Source: Bondarzewia mesenterica (lineage: Eukaryota; Basidiomycota; Agaricomycetes; Russulales; Bondarzewiaceae). Taken from it: a stretch of 20,754 bases of DNA. Numbering within the stretch: position 1 is the first letter of the stretch; every line of letters starts with the position of its first letter. This document shows, piece by piece, positions 1-8,679 of this stretch. Under the pieces are notes generated by a model that was not told the origin of the DNA, did no database searches, and was given only the letters and a program-made list of their open reading frames with translations. Position numbers and translations under genes: made by a program. The stretch covers positions 1 to 20,754 of the forward strand of contig SGPL01000569.1 in NCBI GenBank assembly GCA_004802705.1. The letters run 5' to 3'.

Positions 1-231
1 TCATTGAGCTATTTTTTATATTGATCGGCCCAACCATCTCAGATGGTCACTGACAATCACCAAGCTATTTTTCATGTTGGTTGGCCCAACCGTCTCAGAC
101 GGTCACTGACAATCACTAAGCTATTTTTCATGTTGGTCAGCCCAACCATCTCAGACGGTCACTAACAATTGCTGAGCTATTTTTCATATTGATCAGCCCA
201 ACCGTCTAAGACAGTCTCGGCGAGATGTTGG
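1..231. repeat. 56-bp tandem repeat with palindromic core
   Basis: About four copies of a 56-bp unit begin at 8, 64, 120 and 176 (each starts gctatttttt/gctatttttc). Copy 4 diverges in its second half. Each unit carries a 15-bp near-perfect palindrome: copy 1 at 33-47 reads accatctcagatggt, copy 2 at 89-103 reads accgtctcagacggt. Copies 3 and 4 keep it with one or two mismatches. Immediately downstream are two copies of the perfect palindrome ttgggcccaa (228-237 and 265-274) and another degenerate copy of the core near 320. No coding signal is seen here. Confidence 0.9.
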
Positions 232-339
232 GCCCAACCGTATAAAATGTCGGCAAGTGGCCGGTTGGGCCCAAGTCTGCTCGACCGTCTCGGTCATCAA
301 AAATGCATGTTCGGCCAGACCGTCTGAGATGGTAGTAAG

Positions 340-1250
340 GGACTGAATAGTGTGGATGCTATACAGCGGTGATCACTGCTTCGAGATTGTGTGCTTGAAC
401 GCACTGCACCATGCTTTCACCTTCCTTAGTTGCTCAGACATGGTTCTTTGCACCAGTTTTTCTACTTATTTCCTCGCCTAAACAATGTTTTTCTGCATCT
501 CACTAGTTTTTCATCCCCACCTTTCTGTCACTAGAGGTATTTATTATTCTTGCCATCTTGAACAGGCAGTTTGTCAGTTCCTGTATATAGGTGTTAATTG
601 GCACCATGATATGCCTAACAGCACCGTAGCTCGCCCGCGCTGATGCTAGGCCTTTAAATTCCTTACCATCACAGCATGCATCGTGTTCCTGCTGAATCAC
701 ATATTATTTCCCTCATCCTGATCTGCTAACCTTCGATAGGAGATGAAGTTAGACCACCTGCTCACTGGTCAAGTACATGCAAATTACTATGCCTCTGATA
801 ATTTTTGCTCAAAATCGCGATATCTTATAAATCGCTAAAGCTACATATCCATTATCTGCTCATTGAGACAGAGGTACGATACTCTTAAATCTGACTTTTG
901 ACTGCTGATTGATCTCATCTTTCTCAACTCGCTCTACCTCTCTGCGAAGCAAAATAGTATGAAATGGAGGGTTTTTATGGGCCTGTTGTATTCCTATTAG
1001 TCATGTGGATTTGCTGCTGGATCACCATTGAACATCGCTTAGTTGATCTCCTGTATTCACTCCTTAAACCTGTGCCTGCTCGTTCAATTTTTAATCGACA
1101 TACCTGTACTACATTAAGTGCCAAAAGTTGTAGAAGAATTAATAAGTAAAAATAAAAAGGGTGGATGCGCTCTCATGCACCTGCATTTTTTGTTGCCTCC
1201 ACAAAAATCCATTGGTGCATGTGTCACGTGAGTGATGCCGGAGCATTAAG
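340..1250. other. Gene-poor AT-rich spacer
   Basis: No recognisable gene. A 65-codon open frame on the minus strand (503-700) and a 61-codon frame on the plus strand (964-1149) resemble no family I know and lack supporting exons or codon structure. They are most likely chance or very old transposon residue. Confidence 0.5.
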
Positions 1251-1340
1251 AAATTCACCCTCACTTAATTAGCACTAAATAATGCTAATTAATGTAATTG
1301 GCTAATTTGGCTTCCCTCTGATTTTGATTAGTATCAGTTT

Positions 1341-2167
1341 GGGCACTTAAGCTATGAGTGTAGTGATTGATAAGAAAAGAATTAATTAATTAAAATTAAT
1401 TCAAAGAGGGAGAGGAAGACAATTGTATCTTTATTTTCAAATTATTCATATATTCAATTTTGCTCAAAATTTAACTAATGTTTAGCAATGTATTGTATAT
1501 TAGATTACTAAATTCTGAGGGTTTCATGGCTAACCCTTGGGCATACAGATTAATTTTTTTTAGTGTTGAGCATAAAAAGTATTTATTTTTTTGTTTCACA
1601 AGATCTATCTACAAATGGGCAAAACAAATATCATAAAAAATAATAACAGTGTTTAATATCTACATTTTTTGCTTAGAAGTCTTTGAATGAATGTGCAGTG
1701 CACTTTATTTAATTATCTCATGCTTTTTGATAAAGCAGAAAAAGCATATTAAAAAATGCTCAAAGTGGCACTGCACGGCCTCTAAGTTTTTGACAAAGTA
1801 TCTATATATATTTTTTGAAGAACTTTGTATTCATATGAGAATGAGCAGAATGAGTCTGCATAACAAGAATCTTTTCTAAAGTCAAAATAGCATTCAGGCC
1901 TTGTATTCTTTATTTGGCCATAGTTTTTAAATTTTTTATTTATCAGAATAATCAATTATTATTTTATGAATCATGCATAATTTTTGAGGACTTTCCTAGG
2001 GCTATATACATTGTATAGAAAGAAGAAGAGGCCTTTAAGTGCTCAAGTGCTCATACTACAGTTGCCTAAAATAGGTATTTGTGTGAGTTATTTTTTATTT
2101 GTTTATAGTTAAGTCAATTTAAACTCAGTCAGCTTTTGAATTACTACACCTATCACACAACTGCCCC
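1341..2167. mobile_element. AT-rich element nested in the left arm of the fold-back
   Basis: This block is absent from the otherwise collinear right arm, so it is an insertion. Its ends are imperfect inverted repeats of about 30 bp: the left end (1341-1370) starts gggcactt and contains gagtgtagtgatt, and the right end (about 2139-2166) reads, reverse complemented, ggggcagtt ... aggtgtagtaatt. The interior has no recognisable protein; a 62-codon frame at 1691-1879 is not convincing. It contains AT-rich near-palindromes around 1379-1402. A clean target duplication was not resolved, 4 bp or less at most. Confidence 0.55.
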
Positions 2168-2269
2168 AGTTAGATTGCTACTAAATGGCAGCTAATTAAC
2201 TACTAATTACATGGCCACTAACTAGCAAATAAAAAGGTAAAATTCTAAAAAACTAATACTTTAATATTT

Positions 2270-2347
2270 GCCACATGAGAGATTTGAACTCAAGACCTCA
2301 GCAAACAGCAAGTACTTTAGGCACTCTTAACCATTAAGCCAAATGGC
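2270..2347 (-). other. tRNA-like sequence (class II, Leu-like) in left arm
   Basis: Read on the minus strand from 2347, the segment begins gccattt and ends atgtggc, which pair over most of a 7-bp acceptor stem. It contains an A-box-like tggcttaatggttaagagtg and a B-box-like gagttcaaatctc. A 5-bp stem (gagtg/tactt, with wobbles) closes a 7-nt loop cctaaag whose centre would be a UAA (Leu) anticodon. A longer-than-normal stretch follows where class II tRNAs have their variable arm. Position 33 is C instead of T and several pairs are broken, so this is a tRNA-derived sequence or pol III promoter relic and not a functional tRNA. Confidence 0.5.
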
Positions 2348-2654
2348 TCAAAAAATTTAAATTAATTATTAAATTATATATCACATTTTTTGACTTAAAA
2401 AACTTTTTCATCTAGGTATTTAGTGGAGTGAATATTTTTCACTTTTTTTGATAATTTTCATGTACAAATATGTGACATACCTCATATCACCAGCAAGCTA
2501 ATGATGAGAAGAGTTTAAATATCTAGTTATAAGGTCACAACTAAAATCTGTTGAGTGCACCTACAGTAGATATCTATTTTACCCCTAGACATAAAAAAAG
2601 TTTCTAAGTCAAAAAATATGGTATATAATTTAATAACCAATTATAATTATCTAA

Positions 2655-2733
2655 GCTATTTAGCCTAATGATTAAGAGTGCCTGAAATACTCATTATTTA
2701 TTGAGGTCTTAGGTTCAAATCTTTTATATGGTA
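2655..2733 (+). other. tRNA-like sequence (class II, Ser/Leu-like) in right arm
   Basis: This is the inverted partner of the left-arm tRNA-like segment. It shows an A-box-like tagcctaatgattaagagtg and a B-box-like aggttcaaatc. A gagtg/tactc stem closes the loop cctgaaa, whose centre would be a UGA (Ser) anticodon. The acceptor stem is poorly kept. The same internal layout in both arms, including a long variable-arm region, argues that the tRNA similarity is real and not chance. Confidence 0.45.
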
Positions 2734-2922
2734 AATATTAAAGCATTAGTTTTTCTGGATTTTATTTTCTTATTTGTTAGTTAGTGATCATATAATTAAT
2801 AATTAATTAGCTGTTATTTAGTAGCAATCTAACAAATTGATACTAATCAAAATCAGAAAGAAGTCAAATCAGCCAATTATATTAATTAGCACTATTTGAT
2901 ACTAATTAAATGGGGGTGAATT

Positions 2923-3603
2923 CCCTGATAAGATAGAGGAAGTACAAAAGGGAATTTATGAACTTCACTGAAGCCACGCTTCAACTTTCTAATTAGTGTC
3001 TTCAGCTTTATGCTGTCATACTTGCAATATATGGAGCCTGTGACATACACCACAGGCTTGCAATGAGGTCCATAATGTCCATGCCTTAAACAACATCATC
3101 AATTGCTTCATCTCACATTACCCTTCATCTTGCCTGTCTCTTCTCCTATTGCTTAGCTCTATTAGTTATAGTATTTTGGAGATGAGCTGAGTCAATATCA
3201 AACTTCTTTTCTTTGTCCTTTCAGTAGAACCTAGAGCTGACATCTTAAATATAAAAAGTAAATGCTGGCAAACTCTACATTTTCAGTGCTGCTATGTCAT
3301 ATGTAAAGTTCAAAAGTTCAACCAATGACATAATTGTTTAAGTGAAGCCAACTGACAACTGAGCATCCTGACCATCTCTCTCAAAGCTAGCATCTAAAAG
3401 ATATGGTGGCCTAAAGTGCTACAAAGTGAGTCAAAACTCAAGCTGATATATGATTGAAGAGATGAGGAGAGGGTTGACCAATGTAGATAGATTAGCTAAA
3501 GAGGATCGTATATCATGCATATTCATAGCAAAATTTGGAGTCTATACATCTTATAAAAAGTGCCCATTGTAAAAAAATCATTATATTAAATATTCATACA
3601 TTT
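2923..3603. other. Gene-free AT-rich interval
   Basis: Translation of both strands gives only short frames broken by stops. No repeat of clear structure was seen. It may be the downstream part of the decayed minus-strand coding sequence that follows, but nothing supports naming it. Confidence 0.4.
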
Positions 3604-4040
3604 ATTAAACACCTACCCATAATATAACTAACAAGGGATTATCAATGGAATTGCACAAGAAAACATCATGCAGGTAATTATTGATGAATATTCTATTGCA
3701 AATATCATCAATGTTGTCAATAATGCATTCATCAAACTCTACATCAACCAAACTCTGCTCTGTAACAGCTGTGATGCAGCCTTGAGTAAATAAGTAGATA
3801 TACTATATAGCAAGATTATCAAACTTGAAAGTGCTAAATATAAATGATAACTTTACCTCATCTTCTTTCACATGAGGGATAATATGAGCAATAATATAAA
3901 ATGGCTTTAAGAATCTAATAAAGACACAATGATCACCATCTTGCTTAGCAACTTCTATTTAAAAGTTGTACAGCCAAGCACTGCCCATACTACTTGTTAC
4001 AAAAAATTTCATTGCTTGATCATTATCAATCTATCAACTA
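3604..4040 (-). pseudogene. Decayed coding relic, family unknown
   Basis: One minus-strand frame stays protein-like from about 4040 to 3604 except for a TAA upstream of the most coherent part (which begins at 3943) and a TAG near 3803-3805. The translation contains QDGDHCVFIRFLKPFY, an acidic VKEDEV stretch, and VDVEFDECIIDNIDDICNRI. It looks like the residue of a transposase or other element-encoded protein, given the repeat-rich setting. I do not recognise the family and cannot exclude a degenerated host gene. No start codon or intact exon structure can be assigned. Confidence 0.35.
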
Positions 4041-4438
4041 AAAAGCCTATCAAGCAAGTCAAATTTTCAAACAGAAATATTGCATATAATTTCAGTATAA
4101 CTTATAAGATAGCACAAAATAATACTCAGATTGAAGGTGGCTCACTGAAGGCTCAGCATAGTTGACTACTTCTCTTTTTAGCTCAGATGAACCTGGAATA
4201 TAGTAAAGCTCTCCTTACACATCCATGATAGCATACACTATAAAATGCAGCTATTTCAGAGGTTTGACTAACAGGTGTTTAAAGTCTGTAATGGAAATCC
4301 TTAGCATAGTGCTTCGAGTACCATCCTCATAGATTTTGATGATAAGCATAACCTTTTGTAGTTGTTCCATTGTAGCAGTTGCAACAGAAAGCACTCAAAG
4401 ATAAGGGTATGGTGAGCGAGTGTAAATAATGTTTGAGT

Positions 4439-5163
4439 AGGCCCTATGAAGCTCACACTAAGGTTGCCCAGTTGAAACTCCTAAAATTAGGCCTTAAATA
4501 TGCTAAATTTAGGAGGGATCATCACGTTAGTCATATTTTATCACATTTCATCACGCTAGTCCTCCTCATCATAATGAGCATTGTTTCTTGTCATTTCTAG
4601 CCTTTGTTCTGCTAGCTACTGTAGATAGATATCATATGAATTAATCAATAAAAATATGCTCTATCTCCAAGTTATTGTAGTAATAAATCATGTTTTTAGA
4701 ACCTTCTGTACCTTCAGCTGTATGGAAGCCCTCCATCTTGATCTCGCAATTAGTGTCAGGCATATAGAGTCATGCTAGTCTTCTACCAATATCTTAGTTC
4801 TCAGATTGTATAATAGGTGCACTGCTTTTGCATGAGTATGCAACTCAGTCCAGCAGTCCCAATATAAGAAGGCTGGGACTGAAATGTCCTCATCATTAGA
4901 CCCCTCATCAGCATCCTCATCATCAAAGATGTCATTATCATTGACTAGTGCTGAAAAGGCAAAAAAATTTCAAGCTGACATCTAAGATCTCGAAAATATC
5001 TTGTTGCAAATTGATCTCAAATACGCTATCTGTCAGAAAAGATTAGCCTTTTTTGGCTAGTTTTGGTTCTCAAATATGCTATGTTCTGAGAAGAAAATGG
5101 CCAAATTTCACCATCAAATATGCTATTTTTTTGGATAACCTTGGTGTGAGCTTCATGAGGCCT
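4439..5163. mobile_element. 725-bp element bounded by 27-bp inverted repeats
   Basis: The segment 4439-4465 (begins aggcc, contains atgaagctcacac, ends aaggtt) is repeated in reverse complement at 5137-5163 with only a few mismatches. The interior contains repeated caaatatgctat-type motifs near 5076-5085 and 5114-5126, and on the minus strand an acidic stretch (about 4790-4950) translating to fragments such as FDDEDADEGSNDEDI, probably a relic of a coding sequence. No matching target duplication directly flanks the ends. Confidence 0.5.
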
Positions 5164-5226
5164 GTCTGAGTCCAAGTTATGGTGGTGGTGCACGAGTGGT
5201 GCACGCTGCTGCCTTTAGTGGACTGC

Positions 5227-5669
5227 ACTGGACAAAAATCCATATTTTATATACATACTAGGATACATATCTATATAGCCAGATATAGCAAGATATTAGA
5301 AGATATTGCAAGATATTGCAAGATCGACTGCCCAATTTTTTTTTTTATTGACACGATCTTCTGAGATCGAGCAATATCGAGCATGCTCAATTTAGCAAAA
5401 TCGTGCTAGATCGCGCTGTATCTTGCTTAATCTCAATCCCACAACATTGATAATGATTGAAAAATAGCTGGATCGAACTAGATCTCACAAGATCTAGCTC
5501 TATCTAATAATATCTAGCTAAATCGCGCATACTGTGTCAATTTTGCTCTATCTTGCTCTATCTACAACTATCTACATATATCTTGCAAGATATTTCTATT
5601 TATAGCAAGATCTAGCTATATAGTGCTAGATCTCGTGTAAAAAATCATTTGTTATGGTTTTTGTCCAGT
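5227..5669. mobile_element. Inverted-repeat element filled with GATC/AGATAT motif arrays
   Basis: The sequence actggacaaaaatccata at 5227-5244 recurs inverted as tatggtttttgtccagt at 5653-5669. The interior is almost entirely built of short, mutually complementary words (agatattgca, gcaagatct, tagatctc and relatives). One perfect hairpin is ctagatct-caca-agatctag at 5478-5497. No protein is encoded. The composition is that of a non-autonomous repeat with strong self-pairing potential. Confidence 0.5.
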
Positions 5670-5922
5670 AAAGACCTTCATAGCTGCCGCCTGCCCAAAA
5701 GGAGTGATGTAACATGGTGTGATAGGCTCCTGCACTTTCGTTTGCACTTTTTGATGCCATCGCATTCAACCCACTTTCGCTCAACTACTCTTTTCACTTT
5801 GCCATCATTTTGTTATCGAGGTCTACAGAAGGCCATATAGCCTTCTTACTCTAAAAAAAAGTTGTACTTCTTGAGCACCGAGGAGTACATGTGCTGACTA
5901 ACACAATCACTTTCTCCTCCTA

Positions 5923-6327
5923 TGGTGCGGGACACTTAGTCACCGCTACTTTTGGATAGTGGCCAAACTGGCCGCGAACAAAAAAAATTCTAATCATACC
6001 CTGCAAATGCAGGGTTTTGGGGTCAGGAATCAGCTCAAATGAAGGTAAAATCACATAGAAACATATTCTCACCACTATTATGGGCCTATTTGACCCCAAT
6101 CTGTAACGTTAGCACCAGCGCTTATGTACCATATATGGTATATGGCCAATTTGGGCGGACAAAAATATATAAAACTTTATCAGTTTTGAGAATTTCGACA
6201 ATCTGTCTGGCAAAAAGTTGTATCTCATCAAAAGAAGCATTTTTACCAGGCAGATAAGAAATTGGGACAAAAATGCACGTGCTATGTTGGTTGTACAAAA
6301 GTAGCGGTGACTAGATGTCCCGCACCA
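5923..6327. mobile_element. 405-bp MITE with 32-bp TIRs and TA target duplication
   Basis: The left end 5923-5954 (begins tggtgcgggaca) is repeated in reverse complement at 6296-6327 with 2 mismatches in 32. The dinucleotide TA flanks both ends (5921-5922 and 6328-6329), the expected duplication for Tc1/mariner-type integration. The interior has the palindrome ccctgcaaatgcaggg (5999-6014), another palindrome accatatatggt, and no coding capacity. It lies about 120 bp upstream of the DOA10-like gene. High TIR identity suggests it is fairly recent, but assignment to the Tc1/mariner group rests only on the TA and the size. Confidence 0.75.
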
Positions 6328-6404
6328 TACCACCACCATCTCACATCTCGCGCCATCTATCACAGATTGATCACGCCAATCTTGAATGGGATTTCAATCA
6401 AGAT

Positions 6405-6425
6405 AGCCAACACTATATATAACAC
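6405..6425 (+). promoter_or_regulatory. Possible TATA element of the DOA10-like gene
   Basis: The sequence actatatataacac lies about 30-40 bp upstream of the first ATG (6449). It is a plausible TATA box for the plus-strand gene that follows, but TATA-like words are common here. Confidence 0.3.
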
Positions 6426-6448
6426 TCTTTCTTTGACGTTCAAAAGCG

Positions 6449-8337
6449 ATGCAGGAGGAGTTAGGTGCGTGCTTAATTGAAGGCCAGCAGATTCGAGCAT
6501 TCTCACCGAGAGGCTGAATTAAATCCTTGTCGCATTTGCAGTGCCCCTGCCGAACCAGATCAGCCTCTCTTTCATCCATGCAAATGCTCGGGCTCAAGAC
6601 TCGTCAGTATCTGCCTCACCTCATCTTCATCCCTGCCTGATCAGTGTTGGAGTACAGTTTGACGGCATGGCTCACTCATAGCAAGAAGAAGACATGCGAC
6701 GTGTGTAAGCACCCATATGTGTTCACAAAATGCGAGTTCCCTAGGTTGGGTTGCATGTCTCAAATAATGCGTAGAGACAGTCTATGCCCAGGGCATGCGC
6801 AGACACTTCCCCGTTGCCCTGCTCCTTCAATGCTTCATCCAACATGTGCTCTTCGCCATCCTCTTCTGCATGCATGCTGTTGTGGTTGCATTAGGCTGGC
6901 TTGCCGTCCTGCCTTGGGTCACTATCTGGACGTGGCGGATGTATTTTGCCATAGGCAATTCGACGTGCGTCCCTTTTGTTATCATATCATTGAAATCGAC
7001 TTCTTGACCAGAATTTCTAGTGCTTGGTAGATTAGCGCGTGTGCGCGCTGCTGTGCCTGCCTCGATGTCCTTCTTTTACAACCTTACGACTCGTGCGCAC
7101 CCGTCCACGAACATCACGGTCTCGCTCTTGCCCTCATCCGACGAACCCAGGTCTTCGCTCACCCTGATTGTCACTCATCCGGTCTTACACATGATCTCGA
7201 AAGACATCTTTACTGGTCAAATTATTGCGATGCTGATCGTGCTCGCGTTTATCGCCGTGTTCCTGCTGCGCGAGTGGATTTCACAGAATGTGCGTCCTGG
7301 TGTGTTTGAAGATGGTGATTTGTTGGCAGAAGGAGAGGAGCAAGAGGAGCAGGAGCGGGAGGTGGCTCGAGAATGGGAGCGAGATCGAGATCGAGAATGC
7401 GAGCAAGAGCAAGAACGAGAGCGCCAGATGCAGATGCAGAGAGTTGCCCCTCCTGAGCCCATTCAGCTAAAATTGCCTTTGCGGCCGCCTTCCATGCCCG
7501 CACGTGAGAGAGATAATGCAAGTGGAATCGTAGACGATATAGACGCTGATCTGGAACGCCTTATAGATACTTGGAAGGTGGATAAGAAGGGCAAGGGCAA
7601 GGAGAAGCAGGTTGGCGACGGATCTTCCAGACAGTGGCTGCCTTGGCCGCCCGAGGGCCAGGATCTGGAGCATCTCAAGTCGTTGTTGGCCCAGTGGGCT
7701 GCTAATGTCATCTTCCAAGCATTCGCGGAACAGGCGATGTCAGCGCCTATCCTCAGAGACTATGAAGCCTGCGAGATGGAGCAGCTGGGAGTCATGGAAG
7801 CATTCCGTCTGCCATCAGAAGATGCAGCGAGCGATTGACAGTACTACCTGCGTGGATTGAAGCCATTGAAGCCACCTCTTCCCGTTTTTGATGAAGATCA
7901 GCAGCCATTCAATGACTACAATCAGCGACATCACTTGCGTCGGAGATTGCTTTACGAGCAGTTTCGTGAGGAAAGCGAGGCCGAAGGCGAGGAACCCATC
8001 CCTTTTCTCGATGAATTAGTCGATGTAAGGTTAGAGCTGGACAGACAGTCCATATCCAAGGTCTCACACCAACTTCTGGCGCGACGATCTCTGGACGTCA
8101 TTCGTGTGCATANNGNNTNGTGNNNNCANAGGTAATNGTAATNNNCNNANNCTNNNTNTNNTNNNTNNANNNANAAANNNATNGNNNANTNTNNNNATCG
8201 AGCGATCCTCCTCGCATCCCTTTTCAAGATGATGATGCCTTGGATGACTCGCAGTCACCAGTATCAACTGGACCATCGCATCTTACGGTGGTGCATAACC
8301 TCTCGTATCAAATTCGACCGTCGGCTTGGAACTAATC
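6449..8337 (+). pseudogene. Truncated DOA10/SSM4-type RING-CH ubiquitin ligase
   Basis: Doa10 (MARCH6 in animals) is a multi-pass ER and nuclear-envelope E3 ligase for protein quality control. I infer exons 6449-6464, 6511-6606, 6645-6731, 6781-6964 and 7031-8337, with consistent phases. The start is the ATG at 6449. Motifs in order are the RING-CH beginning CRICSAPAEPDQPLFHPCKC and ending CDVCKHPYVFTK, a hydrophobic pair near codons 85-125 (VALGWLAVLPWVTIWTWRMY), then DIFTGQII with a membrane segment ending FLLREWISQN, then a long Glu/Arg-rich region. The middle zinc ligands (His and Cys of the usual HQDC) read as LEYS. An in-frame TGA sits at 7836-7838. Family members are far longer with about 14 membrane segments; here only the N-terminal part exists before unrelated sequence. 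Ns cover 8113-8200. Confidence 0.8.
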
Positions 8338-8339
8338 CG

Positions 8340-8679
8340 AAGTCGCTTCGTATTTTTTCATGAACATATTTTTGACTCATAGATACATCATCCCNTTGTG
8401 TTCTACACTGTCACTCAGTCNCATCGNGAATCACTCTCTGCCGGACGNAATTACCTCAAATGCCCTGACAGACAAGAGGTATACTTAGTCCTACTTAGTC
8501 CTACAAAAACGCCCAACGCCCATTGCNCTTACCTTCGGATTGTCGCAAAACAAACAAACAGGACGGTTTGTGATTTTAAGACATNGGCACATTNAAACGA
8601 TTTCAAAAAGCGCGCAAAGTTCAAGTCGAACTGAAAAGAGGAGCGATTGACCTCCAACTCTAGTTCATCCACATCCTTC
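8340..8679. other. Short intergenic stretch with ambiguous bases
   Basis: This lies between the broken 3' end of the DOA10-like gene and the convergent minus-strand gene. It contains a small direct repeat (tacttagtcctacttagtccta near 8480-8505) and several Ns. The rest of the DOA10 coding sequence is not here. Confidence 0.4.

Larger units (their letters stand above)
1251..2922. mobile_element. Large fold-back (long inverted repeat) element, interrupted by an insertion
   Basis: The right arm, 2583-2922, is continuous. Its reverse complement matches the left arm in two blocks: 1251-1340 (outer block, beginning ttcaccc) and about 2168-2417 (inner block). The blocks are separated by an 827-bp insertion in the left arm. 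The central loop is about 2418-2582. Match is extensive but imperfect: for example gcactcttaaccattaagcc in the left arm against gcactcttaatcattaggct in the reverse-complemented right arm. Each arm contains a tRNA-like segment, oriented outward from the loop. No transposase is encoded, so this would be a non-autonomous fold-back or MITE-like element, or two copies of a tRNA-derived repeat inserted head to head. Target-site duplications could not be fixed by eye. Confidence 0.75.

Noticed and set aside
1..340. CRISPR array
   Set aside because: The repeated units are contiguous 56-bp tandem copies with no unique spacers, and the host is a eukaryote.
2270..2733. Functional tRNA-Leu or tRNA-Ser genes
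   Set aside because: Acceptor stems are incomplete, position 33 is not T, and the sequences lie in symmetric repeat arms. They are better called tRNA-derived.
7217..7521. Minus-strand open frames across the Glu/Arg-rich segment of the DOA10-like gene
   Set aside because: They are shadows of the biased GAG/CGA-rich coding strand and give Ser/Arg or Ala/Pro repeats without any domain.
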